A stretch of 64,000 bases of DNA from Vibrio sp. Hep-1b-8 (lineage in GTDB: Bacteria; Pseudomonadota; Gammaproteobacteria; Enterobacterales; Vibrionaceae), in the NCBI RefSeq assembly GCF_006124995.1, contig NZ_QEWN01000113.1, forward strand, positions 1 to 64,000. Direction: 5' to 3'. The notes below the pieces were generated by a model. That model had not been told where the DNA came from. It did not search any database and saw only the letters and a program-made list of their open reading frames with translations. Both the position numbers and the translations under genes were made by a program. Numbering within the stretch: position 1 is the stretch's first letter; every line of letters starts with the position of its first letter. Shown here piece after piece: positions 34,455 through 46,066 of the stretch.

Positions 34455-35324
34455 TTAACCGATTTTGCCCGTTTCTATCAATTGTTGCAGGATAGGGCGA
34501 ACAATTAATTCCATCGCAAAACTCATTTTTCCGCCTGGTACAACAATGGTGTTGTGGCGAGACATAAACGAACCATCAATCATAGCCAGTAGGTATGGGA
34601 AATCGACATTCTTGATACCACGAAGTCGAATGACGACGAAACTTTCGTCCAAACTCGGTATCCCTTTCGCATTTAAAGGGTTTGATGTATCAACGGTCGG
34701 AACGCGCTGAAAGTTGATATGAGTTCGGGAAAACTGTGGAGTAATATAGTTTAGATAGTCGTCCATTGAACGTACTATTGAGTCCATGACGGCTTCACGA
34801 GAATGACCGCGATCGCGAGTATCACGAACAAACTTTTGAATCCATTCTAAGTTGACGATCGGCACCATGCCTATCAGAAAGTCGACATGTTGTGCGACGT
34901 TAACGTCACCATCTACCACCCCCCCGTGTAGCCCTTCATAAAAGAGTACATTGGAGTTTTCTGGTAGGTCTTGCCAAGGCGTAAAAGTACCGGGCATCTG
35001 GTTATAAGGTACTGCCTCGTCAAACGTATGGAGGTAGCGACGTACCTGACCATTACCTTCGTGTCCGTATTTACGGAAAAACTCGGCTAGGCCACCAAAG
35101 TCGTTCGCTTGTGGGCCAAAGTAACTGATGTGACGGCCTTGCTCGCGAGCCTTACGGATTTCGACATCCATTTCAGGGCGAGTAAAGCGGTGGAAGCTAT
35201 CCCCTTCGACCCACGCGGCTTTAACGTTCATCATATTGAACATTTTGCGGAAGGCTTCCGAGGTAGTCGTTGTGCCAGCGCCAGATGAACCAGTCACGGC
35301 AATAATAGGGTGTTTAGCGGACAT
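34455..35324 (-). CDS. prkB: Phosphoribulokinase-family protein
   Basis: This P-loop kinase of the phosphoribulokinase/uridine kinase family has 289 residues, the same as E. coli PrkB beside crp. The Walker A loop is GSSGAGTTTT; other stretches are EGDSFHRF and FYEGLHGG. The start at 35324 (MSAKHPI) follows AAGG; a longer frame to 35354 is unlikely. Since no Calvin cycle genes are visible, the physiological substrate in this heterotroph is unclear. Confidence 0.9.
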   Translation of the reverse strand: MSAKHPIIAVTGSSGAGTTTTSEAFRKMFNMMNVKAAWVEGDSFHRFTRPEMDVEIRKAREQGRHISYFGPQANDFGGLAEFFRKYGHEGNGQVRRYLHTFDEAVPYNQMPGTFTPWQDLPENSNVLFYEGLHGGVVDGDVNVAQHVDFLIGMVPIVNLEWIQKFVRDTRDRGHSREAVMDSIVRSMDDYLNYITPQFSRTHINFQRVPTVDTSNPLNAKGIPSLDESFVVIRLRGIKNVDFPYLLAMIDGSFMSRHNTIVVPGGKMSFAMELIVRPILQQLIETGKIG

Positions 35325-35412
35325 GACAAACCTTGTCTGTAAGTTACATTCCATGAATCAATGCCCACTATAACATGCTTTAGCAGACATTGACTGTATG
35401 CAGTTCTCTAAA

Positions 35413-35625
35413 TCAAAAACGGTTCTTTAGTTGGATATCGACACTTTCATGCAGTTCTGAATAAACCACAACAGCTTCCCCTGACTCTAGTTGAGAGTGG
35501 ATTTGGTCAACTTTGTCTTGTAGTGAAACCTCGACATCACCATAGTCTGTTCCTTCGCGAAGAATAAACTCGCGTATCAGATTCTCCAGTGTCTCCGGTG
35601 CAATTTGTTGCCATGGGACGATCAT
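35413..35625 (-). CDS. yheU: UPF0270 protein YheU
   Basis: A 70-residue acidic cytoplasmic protein of the YheU family (UPF0270), function unknown. The sequence MIVPWQQI and [14 protein letters not shown] match the family well. It lies between yheT and prkB as in E. coli, 41 nt after yheT. Confidence 0.92.
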   Translation of the reverse strand: MIVPWQQIAPETLENLIREFILREGTDYGDVEVSLQDKVDQIHSQLESGEAVVVYSELHESVDIQLKNRF

Positions 35626-35666
35626 AAAGACCTCTTCATTTTATGTTCGGTGAATTGTGCGCGCTA

Positions 35667-36644
35667 TTATGCCGAAGCGGCAAGACTTTCATAGTAGGCA
35701 GGCAGAGCTTCTTCTAACCAAAATCTTGGCTTGAGTGCGCTACCTGTAACAAATCCCACATGGCCACCTTGTTCAAACAGCCGATAGTCGATGTTATCGG
35801 GCAGCACGTATTTGGGGATGACATCTTCGGTCATGAACGGGTCATCCTTGGCGTGGATGATCTGTGTTGGCAGCGTGATTTCTTTGAGTCGATGTATCCC
35901 TGAGCACTGGTGATAATAGTCGGCTGCATCTTTGAAACCATGCAAAGGTGCAGTGATAAGGTCATCGAACTCGTACAATTTGGTGACACGCTTGATATTC
36001 TGATAGCTTAACCCCAACTCGCCTTTTAACAGATGGTGTTTTTGTAAGGCGCTTTTCTTTAGCGATGACAGCAAATAGTTTTTGTACAACTTGGAAAAGC
36101 CTTGCTCGATACGTTCTGAGCAGGCAGATAGGTCGAGTGGCGCAGAAACAATGGTTGCGGCATCGAGTAAAGGCTGGCTGTTGTAGGTAGCGAGATAGTT
36201 GGCCAGCATATTTCCACCCAAAGAAATGCCAACCGCGACCTTGGTCTGTGTTGGGAAACGTTGGTTGAGGTGCTCTAAGAAAAAGCGTGCGTCTTCCACC
36301 TCGCCGGAGTGATAGGCGCGGGCGAGTCTGTTGGGCTTACCACTACAGCCACGAAAATGCATCATCACAGAGAGCCAACCTTGTTTGGCGAAGGCATCCA
36401 TTAGACCATTCGCATACGGACTGTAAAAACAGCCTTCCAAGCCGTGAAAAAGAACAAAAATAGGCTTGTTAGTGTTTGACTGCTGATCGACGTTTTCACT
36501 CCAAGCAATATCAAGAAAGTCACCATCAGGCGTGTCTAAAGTTTGCCAGACGGGTTCAAATAAGGCTTTCTTCCGAATAAATCGCGGTGCGAGTGTTTGT
36601 AGGTGAGGATTTGTTAATCCTTTAGCAGCAACAAATTGAGTCAT
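35667..36644 (-). CDS. yheT: Alpha/beta hydrolase YheT
   Basis: A predicted esterase or hydrolase of 325 residues in the YheT/AB-hydrolase 4 family. It has FHGLEGC near the oxyanion region, the nucleophile elbow VGISLGGNM, an aspartate in HAKDDPFMTED and a histidine in EQGGHVGF, completing a catalytic triad. The substrate is unknown. It is 9 nt downstream of the TIGR02444 gene, so they are co-transcribed. Confidence 0.9.
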   Translation of the reverse strand: MTQFVAAKGLTNPHLQTLAPRFIRKKALFEPVWQTLDTPDGDFLDIAWSENVDQQSNTNKPIFVLFHGLEGCFYSPYANGLMDAFAKQGWLSVMMHFRGCSGKPNRLARAYHSGEVEDARFFLEHLNQRFPTQTKVAVGISLGGNMLANYLATYNSQPLLDAATIVSAPLDLSACSERIEQGFSKLYKNYLLSSLKKSALQKHHLLKGELGLSYQNIKRVTKLYEFDDLITAPLHGFKDAADYYHQCSGIHRLKEITLPTQIIHAKDDPFMTEDVIPKYVLPDNIDYRLFEQGGHVGFVTGSALKPRFWLEEALPAYYESLAASA

Positions 36645-36653
36645 AAAGGCTCT

Positions 36654-37133
36654 CTACAGGTTGGCAATGTTGTCTATGGGGTCGGCAAAGGCTGAATAGA
36701 GTTGTTCGCCACCTAATTGACGGCAGTAGCGCAAGGTCAGGGGTTCTGCGTGATTCGTACTCAATTCGATGGTGTTAATACAGTCAACCAGATCGGATTG
36801 TTGCTGCTTTTCAAGTTGCAACTCAAATTGGAGTGACTCGCGATACAGAGTGTCAGGTAGGTGGAACTTCAACTTACGTCGTAACTCCCTATAGCTCAGA
36901 AGTAAGGCTTCGGAACGGCCTAAACACTCTTCTACGCGATGCCAGTCCTCTTCGCCAAAGCAGACCTGCTGTTCATCAAGCCACTTGAGTAACAACAGCA
37001 GGTTAACGTTGCCTTTAAATTGGTTTTGCAGATGTAAGCACGCCTCTTTTACTTCTCGCACGCTATAGTACTGTAGGCTAAATTGCCATAAGCGTTCGAG
37101 TGTTAGAGAAATTGAGGCGGGCTTTGAACTCAT
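36654..37133 (-). CDS. TIGR02444 family protein
   Basis: A 159-residue protein of the TIGR02444/DUF2390 family, function unknown, mostly helical, found beside yheS and yheT in gamma-proteobacteria. It begins with LWQFSLQYYSVREVKEACL and contains LLLLKWLDEQQV. Its ATG overlaps the yheS stop by four bases, showing coupled translation. Confidence 0.85.
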   Translation of the reverse strand: MSSKPASISLTLERLWQFSLQYYSVREVKEACLHLQNQFKGNVNLLLLLKWLDEQQVCFGEEDWHRVEECLGRSEALLLSYRELRRKLKFHLPDTLYRESLQFELQLEKQQQSDLVDCINTIELSTNHAEPLTLRYCRQLGGEQLYSAFADPIDNIANL

Positions 37134-39052
37134 TGACTATTGAACTCCTGTTCCATCTGCTCTAGCTCTTCCTGTAGAGCCATCCACTCTATTTCGACCT
37201 CTTCAAGCAAGCTTTTACTTTCTGCTTGAAGCGCTAGTACTTGGTTAAGTTTAGCTTTATTTTCGGCGTCATAAAGTGAGTTATCTGATAATTGGGCCTC
37301 TGCTTGTGCTAAGGCTTCTCCCAACTTATCCATTTTCTCTTCAAGTTTTGTCAGGTTTTTGCGAATAGGTGCAGTCTGTTTGCGAAATTCTGCTTCACGG
37401 CGTTTTTGGTCTTTTTTCGCCGCCGCACTGTTTTCAGACTTTTTCTCTGGTTGTTGTGCTTGCGCTTCACGGCGTTCCGATTTTTGTTGTTCAGTCAGCC
37501 ACTTGTAGTAATCGTTTAGGTCACCATCAAATGGAGCCACTTGGCGATCGTGAACCAAGTAAAGATCGTCTGTTGTCGCACGAAGTAAGTAGCGGTCGTG
37601 GGAAACAATGACCATTGCGCCTTCAAACGTTTGTAGCGCCATAGTTAAGGCTTGACGCATATCGAGATCGAGGTGGTTGGTTGGTTCATCGAGAAGTAAA
37701 AGGTTTGGTTTTTGCCAAACAATCAGAGCGAGAACAAGACGCGCTTTTTCACCGCCAGAGAAGGGGGCTACTTTTTCTAGTGCTTTATCACCCTGAAAGC
37801 CAAAACTGCCGAGGTAGTTACGTAGCTCGAGTTCGTTTTTGTCAGGCGCAATTTGCATCATGTGTTGCAGAGGGGTTTCCTCTGGGTGCAAAGTTTCTAG
37901 CTGATGCTGCGCAAAGTAGCCAATCTTAACCCCTTGAGAGTAGGTTAAGTCACCACCTTGAGGTTTGAGTTCTCGAGAAAGGAGCTTAATCAGGGTCGAT
38001 TTACCCGCACCATTACGTCCAAGTAAGCCAATTCGACTACCAGGCACCAAGTTAAGGCGAATCTTTTCTAAAATCAGATTGTCACTATATCCCGCCGAGA
38101 CTTCGTCCATCATGATGATTGGGTTAGGAAGTGCATCAGGATCGCGGAACTGGAAACTGAATGGGTTATCCAACTGTGCGGGCAGAACTTTCTCCATACG
38201 CTCCAGCGCTTTGATTCGGCTTTGAGCTTGACGCGCTTTCGAGGCTTTGTAGCGGAAACGGTCAATGTAGCTTTGCATGTGGGACATCTGCTTCTGCTGT
38301 TTCTCAAACTGAGCTTGTTGCAGAATCAGTTTTTGAGCACGCTGCTCTTCAAATGATGAGTAGTTACCCGTGTACTCATTTAGTCTTTGGTTCTCGACGT
38401 GAATGATTCGACCTACGATAGGATCTAAGAAATCTCGGTCGTGAGAGATAAGAACCAGCGTACCTGGGTAATTTTGTAGCCAGCGTTCTAGCCACATAAC
38501 CGCATCAAGGTCTAAGTGGTTGGTTGGCTCATCGAGTAGCAGTAGATCTGAGCGACATAGAAGAGCTTGTGCCAAGTTAAGACGCATACGCCAGCCGCCG
38601 GAGAACTGAGTTAAGTTCCAACTCATTTGCTGCTGGCTAAAACCAAGACCATCAAGGAGCTCCGCTGCTCGAGCACGAATGCTGTAGCCGCCAATGGTTT
38701 CTATTTGACCATGTATTTCAGCGACCAATGTGCCGTGATCTTTTTGCTCAGCATCGAGTAACTCCGATTCTAGACGGCGATACTCTCGGTCACCATCAAT
38801 GACGTATTCAATGGCGCTGCGCTCTAACGCTGGGGTTTCCTGTGCTACCCAAGCCATCTCCCAATGTGCGGGTTTGCTAAAGTTACCCGCATCAATAGAA
38901 AGTTCATCCTTGATCAGGGCGAATAGTGTCGATTTACCACAACCATTTTTTCCGACCAAACCGACTTTATCGCCAGGCTGGATGGTTGCTGAAGCTTGTT
39001 CAAGAAGTGGTTTACCACCGCGAAGAAGCTGGATGCCAGAGAAGGTAATCAT
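37130..39052 (-). CDS. yheS: ABC-F ATPase YheS
   Basis: A cytoplasmic ABC-F protein of 640 residues without membrane segments; relatives act on the ribosome to relieve stalled or blocked translation. It has two ATPase domains: P-loops GLVGKNGCGKST (near 30) and GLLGRNGAGKST (near 345), signatures FSGGWRMRLNLAQ and FSGGEKARLVLA, and two LLLDEPTNHLDLD Walker B segments. A charged linker lies between them, and the C-terminal arm is a coiled coil (about 530-640). The start at 39052 gives MITFSGIQLLRGG as in E. coli; the upstream extension is rejected. It is divergent from kefG. Confidence 0.95.
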   Translation of the reverse strand: MITFSGIQLLRGGKPLLEQASATIQPGDKVGLVGKNGCGKSTLFALIKDELSIDAGNFSKPAHWEMAWVAQETPALERSAIEYVIDGDREYRRLESELLDAEQKDHGTLVAEIHGQIETIGGYSIRARAAELLDGLGFSQQQMSWNLTQFSGGWRMRLNLAQALLCRSDLLLLDEPTNHLDLDAVMWLERWLQNYPGTLVLISHDRDFLDPIVGRIIHVENQRLNEYTGNYSSFEEQRAQKLILQQAQFEKQQKQMSHMQSYIDRFRYKASKARQAQSRIKALERMEKVLPAQLDNPFSFQFRDPDALPNPIIMMDEVSAGYSDNLILEKIRLNLVPGSRIGLLGRNGAGKSTLIKLLSRELKPQGGDLTYSQGVKIGYFAQHQLETLHPEETPLQHMMQIAPDKNELELRNYLGSFGFQGDKALEKVAPFSGGEKARLVLALIVWQKPNLLLLDEPTNHLDLDMRQALTMALQTFEGAMVIVSHDRYLLRATTDDLYLVHDRQVAPFDGDLNDYYKWLTEQQKSERREAQAQQPEKKSENSAAAKKDQKRREAEFRKQTAPIRKNLTKLEEKMDKLGEALAQAEAQLSDNSLYDAENKAKLNQVLALQAESKSLLEEVEIEWMALQEELEQMEQEFNSQ

Positions 39053-39211
39053 AATCTTTTGCTTTGTCGTTACTCGTATTGCGTCGAATAGTAGGGCACT
39101 TAACAAGCTATGTCGATCATTGCGTTATCACGACTAACAACGTATAACAAACTGATAACGATAAATAATGCTTAGTAGGCTATAAACAGTAAAAGGATTG
39201 CTGTCGAACGA

Positions 39212-39799
39212 ATGCAAACTCTATCCTCCGATAAGCCCAAGGTATTGGTGTTGTATGCTCACCCTGAGTCACAAACGTCTGTGGCTAACCAAATGATGAT
39301 CAAGAAAATAGAATCGCTTGATCACGTCACTGTGCACGATCTTTATGCACATTATCCAGACTTCTTTATTGATGTCAGTGCTGAACAAAAATTACTGGCT
39401 GAGCATGATGTGATTGTCTTCCACCATCCGCTCTTTATGTATTCCTGTCCGGCGTTGCTTAAAGAGTGGCTAGACCGTGTTATTGGAAAAGGCTTTGCCT
39501 TTGGTAAAGGTGAAGCTTTAAAGGGTAAATATTGGCGAAGCGTGATCACGACGGGGGGCCAAGAAGGAGCTTTCGGTAAGACAGGTTATAACCGCTACCC
39601 GCTATCGGAAATTTTGCAACCATTTGAATTGACGGCGGCCTTGTGCCAGATGCATTGGATAGAACCACTGGTCTTGTACTGGGCACGAAATGTGTCTGAA
39701 ATGGAACGTTGTCAGCATGCTGAGCGTTACCGCCTATGGCTGAGTGATCCACTTCGGAGTGAAGTTGCGGAGATGGTGGGAGGTGAAAATGGCGCTTGA
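39212..39799 (+). CDS. kefG: KefG ancillary flavoprotein
   Basis: A quinone-reductase-like flavodoxin-fold subunit that binds and activates the potassium efflux channel KefB. The 195-residue protein has [31 protein letters not shown] and a [10 protein letters not shown] stretch, as in E. coli KefG (YheR). Its end overlaps the kefB start by 11 nt, so the two are translationally coupled. Confidence 0.92.
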   Translation: MQTLSSDKPKVLVLYAHPESQTSVANQMMIKKIESLDHVTVHDLYAHYPDFFIDVSAEQKLLAEHDVIVFHHPLFMYSCPALLKEWLDRVIGKGFAFGKGEALKGKYWRSVITTGGQEGAFGKTGYNRYPLSEILQPFELTAALCQMHWIEPLVLYWARNVSEMERCQHAERYRLWLSDPLRSEVAEMVGGENGA

Positions 39800-41585
39800 G
39801 AATGATTTTCTACAGAGTAGCGTTATTTTTCTGACCGCAGCTGTTGTTGCTGTTCCTCTTGCTCAACGCCTTGGTCTCGGTTCCGTTCTTGGCTATCTAT
39901 TGGCGGGTGTTGCCATCGGCCCGTGGGGGCTTGGTTTAATCAAAGATGTCGACGCTATTCTTCATTTTGCTGAGTTTGGCGTGGTGTTGCTGCTGTTTCT
40001 GATTGGACTCGAATTAAATCCGAAAAAACTGCTTCAAATGAAAGGCCCTATCCTTGGATTAGGTGGTGCACAAGTCGTGGTGACAACCTCAGTCATCGCC
40101 AGCGTTGCCTATGTTGTGGGAGCATCTTGGCAAACCAGTTTAACTATTGGCATGGGACTCGCGTTGTCATCCACCGCTATCGCCTTAAAAGTCATTGAAG
40201 AGCAAGGTTTGGGAGGCAGTGAAACAGGTCAATCAGGTTTTGCGGTCTTACTATTTCAAGACATTGCTGTGATCCCAATGCTTGCACTGCTTCCTGTCTT
40301 AGCTGGGAATACCGCCGGAGATTGGCTTGATGCGATATGGATGCTTGCAGGCGTAGGGGGGTTATTAATTGGCGGCCACTTCCTACTGAGACCTCTGTTT
40401 CGATATGTTGTACTCAGTGGTGTACGTGAACTCTTTACCGTAGCTGCATTGCTGCTTGTGATTGGCATTGCCTTATCAATGAAGCAACTCGGTCTGTCTA
40501 TGGCGTTGGGGACGTTTCTTGCCGGGGTTCTCTTGGCGGAAAGTGAGTATCGACATGAGCTAGAAATTGCCATCGAACCGTTCAAAGGGCTGTTGCTTGG
40601 GTTGTTCTTTATCGCTGTTGGTATGGCGGTGAATCTTGGTCTGTTGGCTTTGCAACCCATTGCCGTGCTGTCTGCGGTCATTGGTTTAGTGGTTGTAAAA
40701 GGTCTGATTCTTTACCTACTTGCGCGTTTGTCTGGTAGTCGAGCGAAATCTCGCAGCAAAATGGCGGCAATTCTTAGTCAGGGTGGCGAGTTCGCATTCG
40801 TTATTTTTACCGCAGCAAGTAGTGAAGGATTACTCGACCAACAGCAAACCGCGTTTCTTTTGGTGGTGGTCAGTTTATCCATGGTCACGACGCCATTATT
40901 ATTGATGGCACAAAGCCGCTGGTATGCACGAGGACTTAACACCGACCTTGAGGGTAGGTTGCAAAGTGATGTCGTCAACAAGCAGCCAAGAGTGATTATT
41001 GCGGGCTTTGGGCGTTTTGGGCAGATTGTCGGCCGTCTGATGTATGCCAACAAAATTAAAGTGACGGTACTCGAAAGTGATGCGAGCCAGATTAAGTTAC
41101 TGCGTAAATATGGCTACAAAGTATTTTATGGTGACGCGACCCAACTTGACTTATTACGAGCTGCCGGTGCGGATAAAGCTGAGGCAATGATAATCTGTAC
41201 CGATTCACCTGATGAAATCATGAAGATTATTGGATTGTGTCAGACGCATTTTCCGCGCTTGAAACTATTAGCCCGAGCACGAAGTCGTGTTGAGGCATAC
41301 CAATTACTGAGCCAAGGTGTTGACAGTTATTCCCGTGAGACCTTCTTAGGGGCGCTTGATCTTGGTCGACAGGCTCTCGTTAGTTTAGGTATGCACCCAT
41401 ATCAGGCAAAGAGAGCGGAAGCTCACTTTAGAAAACTTGATAATGCTATGCTGAAAGAGCTGCTTCCTCAGCATAATGATGATAAACAATTGGCCCAAAG
41501 AGCCAAAGAAGCCCGAAAAGAACTGGAAGAGATTTTTGGTCGTGAGTTAGAAAACGATCAGCAATCAAAAAACTTCTGGGATTAA
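39789..41585 (+). CDS. kefB: Glutathione-regulated potassium-efflux protein KefB
   Basis: An inner-membrane K+/H+ antiporter gated by glutathione adducts, protecting cells from electrophiles. The 598-residue protein has an N-terminal CPA2 transport domain with about 12 hydrophobic segments ([24 protein letters not shown]) and a cytoplasmic RCK/TrkA-N domain with [12 protein letters not shown] (near 400) and [19 protein letters not shown] at 39789, inside kefG, gives the family start; a longer frame from 39744 is unlikely. Followed by yheV. Confidence 0.95.
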   Translation: MALENDFLQSSVIFLTAAVVAVPLAQRLGLGSVLGYLLAGVAIGPWGLGLIKDVDAILHFAEFGVVLLLFLIGLELNPKKLLQMKGPILGLGGAQVVVTTSVIASVAYVVGASWQTSLTIGMGLALSSTAIALKVIEEQGLGGSETGQSGFAVLLFQDIAVIPMLALLPVLAGNTAGDWLDAIWMLAGVGGLLIGGHFLLRPLFRYVVLSGVRELFTVAALLLVIGIALSMKQLGLSMALGTFLAGVLLAESEYRHELEIAIEPFKGLLLGLFFIAVGMAVNLGLLALQPIAVLSAVIGLVVVKGLILYLLARLSGSRAKSRSKMAAILSQGGEFAFVIFTAASSEGLLDQQQTAFLLVVVSLSMVTTPLLLMAQSRWYARGLNTDLEGRLQSDVVNKQPRVIIAGFGRFGQIVGRLMYANKIKVTVLESDASQIKLLRKYGYKVFYGDATQLDLLRAAGADKAEAMIICTDSPDEIMKIIGLCQTHFPRLKLLARARSRVEAYQLLSQGVDSYSRETFLGALDLGRQALVSLGMHPYQAKRAEAHFRKLDNAMLKELLPQHNDDKQLAQRAKEARKELEEIFGRELENDQQSKNFWD

Positions 41586-41601
41586 CAGTGAAACGAGAGA
41601 A

Positions 41602-41796
41602 ATGAAGAAAAGATTTATCGCAGGCGCTAGTTGTCCAAAGTGTTCACAACAAGACACTTTACGCTGGTGGATAGAGAATAATATTGAATTAGTAGAGTGT
41701 GTTGAGTGCGGTCATCAGGATCAACGTACACCACAATCGGTTGATAGTAGCGACCATGGTGGGCAAAATATGATCGGTATTTTTAAGCCGGATTGA
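41602..41796 (+). CDS. yheV: YheV family zinc-ribbon protein
   Basis: A 64-residue protein of the YheV/DUF2387 family with two CxxC pairs (CPKC and CVEC) forming a zinc ribbon. Function unknown. It lies 16 nt after kefB, matching the enterobacterial kefGB-yheV order. Confidence 0.9.
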   Translation: MKKRFIAGASCPKCSQQDTLRWWIENNIELVECVECGHQDQRTPQSVDSSDHGGQNMIGIFKPD

Positions 41797-41889
41797 TTGT
41801 GTTTCTCTAAATCATCCCCATAATATGCCCCGTAGAAAGTATGCCGACACTAACGAATGTTAGGGTCCTTTATCCTCCTTGGAGTCAAT

Positions 41890-42471
41890 ATGAAAATTGA
41901 AAAGAACGTAGTTGTAAGTCTTGCTTACCAAGTAAAACTGGAAGACGGTGTAGTCGTTGATCAATCTACAGCTGAAGCGCCACTAGATTACCTTCACGGC
42001 AATGACAACCTAATCACTGGTCTTGAAACAGCGCTAGAAGGTAAAGAAGCAGGTGCTAAGTTCTCTGTGACAGTTTCTCCAGAAGAAGCTTACGGTGAGC
42101 ACAACGACGCACTAGTACAACGCGTTCCAGCGGAAGTATTCCAAGGTGTTGACCAGATTGAAGTAGGTATGCGTTTCCTAGCGGATACAGACCAAGGTCC
42201 AATCCCTGTTGAAGTAACAGAAGTTGATGGCGATGAAGTGGTTGTTGATGGCAACCACATGCTTGCAGGTCAAACGCTAACATTTGACGTGGAAGTTGTA
42301 GCGGTACGTGAAGCGACTCAAGAAGAAATCGAACACGGCCACGTTCATCAAGCGGGTGGCTGTGGTCATGACCATGACCACGAGGGTGGCTGTTGTGGTG
42401 GCGAAGGTCATGACCACGGTGCTGAGAAAAAAGATGGCTGCTGCGGTGGCGGTAGCTGTGGCTCACACTAA
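41890..42471 (+). CDS. slyD: FKBP-type prolyl isomerase SlyD
   Basis: A peptidyl-prolyl isomerase, chaperone and nickel-binding protein. The 193 residues comprise an FKBP domain with the insert-in-flap arrangement (about 1-150; YLHGNDNLITGLE, a PEEAYGEHND stretch) and a C-terminal metal-binding tail rich in His, Cys and Gly (CGHDHDHEGGCCGGEGHDHG). In E. coli the tail supplies nickel for hydrogenase maturation. ATG at 41890 follows CCTTGGAG; the upstream in-frame start at 41857 adds a non-family tail. Confidence 0.96.
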   Translation: MKIEKNVVVSLAYQVKLEDGVVVDQSTAEAPLDYLHGNDNLITGLETALEGKEAGAKFSVTVSPEEAYGEHNDALVQRVPAEVFQGVDQIEVGMRFLADTDQGPIPVEVTEVDGDEVVVDGNHMLAGQTLTFDVEVVAVREATQEEIEHGHVHQAGGCGHDHDHEGGCCGGEGHDHGAEKKDGCCGGGSCGSH

Positions 42472-42498
42472 TTGTTAGTGTCTAGCTAAGCGTTAGAG

Positions 42499-42536
42499 AA
42501 GGCGTTTCCCATTATGTTGGGAAGCGCCTTTTTTTA
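42499..42536 (+). terminator. Terminator of slyD
   Basis: AAGGCGTTTCCC pairs with GGGAAGCGCCTT around an 8-nt loop, followed by five T residues. Confidence 0.88.
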
Positions 42537-42572
42537 TGATTAAACCCGCGAGATGTACTGGAGATATCGACG

Positions 42573-43514
42573 ATGACTCAACCTTTCTCTATCGCTATTC
42601 ATGGCGGTGCAGGGACTATTTTACGTGAGCAGATGAGTGAAGAGCTGAAAGCTTCGATTTTGGCCGATCTAGAAACGTCTGTTCGTGCTGGTCATAAAAT
42701 ACTACTCGAATCAGGCGATGCACTAGATGCGGTCGTCGCTGCGGTCAAGGTTTTAGAGGATTCGGTAAACTTCAACGCTGGTAGAGGATCTGTATTGACC
42801 CACAAAGAGATGGTTGAAATGGATGCTTCAGTCATGCACGGTAAAGAGCTAGATGCAGGCGCTGTTGCTGGAGTTCGCCATGTTCGCAATCCCATTGAGC
42901 TTGCGCGTGATGTTATGAAAAACAGCAATCATGTATTGCTGATTGGCGACGGAGCAGAGGAGTTCGCTTTTGAACTCGGCTATGAGTATACCGAGCAAGA
43001 CTACTTTTTCACCGAGCGTCGCTATGAGCAGCTACTGTCAATGAAAGAGAAAGGGCTCTTTGCTCTCTCAGAATCTAAATACCCAGATGATAAAAAATAC
43101 GGCACCGTTGGCGCCGTGGCCTTAGATCAGTATGGAAATCTAGCCGCAGCGACAAGCGCTGGTGGCATCACCAACAAAAAGTATGGTCGTGTTGGTGATT
43201 CATCGATCATTGGTGCGGGAACTTACGCAGAGAATGGTAATGTTGCGGTCTCAACAACCGGTATGGGTGAATACTTTATTCGTAAAACGGTCGCTGGTGA
43301 TGTAGCAGCTAGAATGCGTTATTTGAAACAAGATGTTCATACCGCGTGTGAAACCGTTATTCAGGGTGAATTAAAACAAATGGGTGGGGAAGGCGGCTTA
43401 ATCGCAGTTGATGCTCAAGGAGAGCTACATTACTCGATGAATAGCTCGGGAATGTATCGCGCAGGTATCGATGTTAATGGTGATTTGACCGTTAAAATCT
43501 ATGCTGATGAATAG
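42573..43514 (+). CDS. iaaA: Isoaspartyl peptidase/L-asparaginase
   Basis: An N-terminal nucleophile hydrolase of the plant-type asparaginase family that removes isoaspartyl residues from peptides and has asparaginase activity. The 313-residue precursor should cleave itself before Thr178 in YGTVGAVALD to free the nucleophile. Other family marks are AIHGGAGTI at the start, NAGRGSVLT, and the TTGMGE stretch. The gene stands between slyD and purA with its own upstream spacer. Confidence 0.93.
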   Translation: MTQPFSIAIHGGAGTILREQMSEELKASILADLETSVRAGHKILLESGDALDAVVAAVKVLEDSVNFNAGRGSVLTHKEMVEMDASVMHGKELDAGAVAGVRHVRNPIELARDVMKNSNHVLLIGDGAEEFAFELGYEYTEQDYFFTERRYEQLLSMKEKGLFALSESKYPDDKKYGTVGAVALDQYGNLAAATSAGGITNKKYGRVGDSSIIGAGTYAENGNVAVSTTGMGEYFIRKTVAGDVAARMRYLKQDVHTACETVIQGELKQMGGEGGLIAVDAQGELHYSMNSSGMYRAGIDVNGDLTVKIYADE

Positions 43515-43665
43515 CCCAAAAAAAGACGATAGCTCTAAAAGTTTACCTAACGGACTGATTTATTTCGGCCTTATATTAATCTCTAATGGAATAGCACCAT
43601 ATTACACTTGCATGATTAAAAAATGACTGCAAGAAATGTGATTCGGTGCTAGAATCCATTTTTAA

Positions 43666-45003
<1,338 letters not shown>

Positions 45004-45027
45004 TTATTGATTGTTATCAGTTATTAG

Positions 45028-45054
45028 AAACCGGTGCTAAGCACCGGTTTTTTT
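45028..45054 (+). terminator. Terminator of purA
   Basis: AAACCGGTGC-TAA-GCACCGGTTTTTTT, 24 nt after the stop. Confidence 0.92.
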
Positions 45055-45120
45055 ATGTCTATTTTTCTTGCGATTCTCGATACTTATGGCAACAATTTGC
45101 CATAGAGCGGCAATTTTGAT

Positions 45121-45147
45121 TAAAGAGTTAGCACCAATTGCCGATAC
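45121..45147 (+). promoter_or_regulatory. Sigma-28 (FliA) promoter of motX
   Basis: TAAA, exactly 15 nt, then GCCGATAC matches the flagellar consensus TAAA-N15-GCCGATAA with one mismatch. It lies about 80 nt before motX, which is a late flagellar gene in Vibrio. Confidence 0.85.
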
Positions 45148-45229
45148 TAGTATCAAGCTTGCCGCGTAAGTGGCAAATCTGATGCTGACCTTGGGTTAGT
45201 GTCCATAGTCGAAGTTAAGAGTGCAGAAA

Positions 45230-45868
45230 ATGAAGCTAAGAAAATTAGCTGCTTCGATGGTGTTGGCGTTTAGTGCCTCAGTGGTACAGGCAAATGAGTT
45301 GTCTGAGATCGGTGAGCCGATACCAATTTATACCGAAGCCGAACTAATTAACCTTATCAACAACAACCAGCATTTAGAACGCGTTAAAGCCGATAACTGC
45401 CAGCTTGTTGAGGATATTGTTGCACGTGCGACTCGCATTAGCTTACCTGCGTATGAGTTTTTATACGGAGATATGCTAGCGTGGGGGGTCTGTGTTGATC
45501 AGGATGTAGAGCTAGGTCTCTATTACATGGAAAATGCTGCTCATCAAGGTTTGCCCGCCGCACTTGAACAAATTGGTCGTTACTATTCTCGTGGAACATT
45601 AGTTCAGCAAGATAAAGAACGTGCGATTCCATATTTGCGTGAAGCGGCATCGATGGGAAACCTCAATGCTCGTATTCATTTGGCGGAGCTATTGCTGCGT
45701 GATTATGGGAGTCCACTTGATTACGAAGATGCTTATCGCTGGCTTTATAATTCGGTGACGGCAGACCAGCGAACCCATAAGCGTATTAGTGTACTTAGGC
45801 AGGGATTAGAGCGACGAATGCCGCAGAACATTGTTGCCCGAGCTAAGAAGCGCGACACATTCTGGTAG
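45230..45868 (+). CDS. motX: Sodium-driven flagellar motor protein MotX
   Basis: MotX forms the periplasmic T-ring of the Na+-driven polar flagellar motor with MotY and is needed to hold the PomAB stator. The 212-residue protein has a signal peptide ending near VVQA-NELSE and Sel1-like repeats (AHQGLPAALEQIGRYYSRG; a second at SMGNLNARIHLAELLL). An in-frame GTG three codons earlier (45221) is possible; ATG at 45230 has AAGAG at good spacing. The sigma-28 promoter upstream agrees with late-class flagellar expression. Confidence 0.93.
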   Translation: MKLRKLAASMVLAFSASVVQANELSEIGEPIPIYTEAELINLINNNQHLERVKADNCQLVEDIVARATRISLPAYEFLYGDMLAWGVCVDQDVELGLYYMENAAHQGLPAALEQIGRYYSRGTLVQQDKERAIPYLREAASMGNLNARIHLAELLLRDYGSPLDYEDAYRWLYNSVTADQRTHKRISVLRQGLERRMPQNIVARAKKRDTFW

Positions 45869-46066
45869 AGAGTTATCCGATTGCACTCCGGTGACCATAA
45901 CCTAACAACACAATGCCTAGCTTTCGCTGGGCATTGTTGTTTTTTAGCAAACTATAGTGCTGATGAAAAGGCAGTGAAATTTCAAGAATTTGTTTCGACT
46001 TACCTGTAGCTTAATCAGTGAGTCAGATATACTAGATTTAAATTCCTTCCTTTATTAGGCGCGCCT

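Noticed and set aside
45085..45105. Sigma-54 promoter before motX
   Set aside because: The GG and GC elements are one base too close; a near-perfect sigma-28 promoter lies just downstream.
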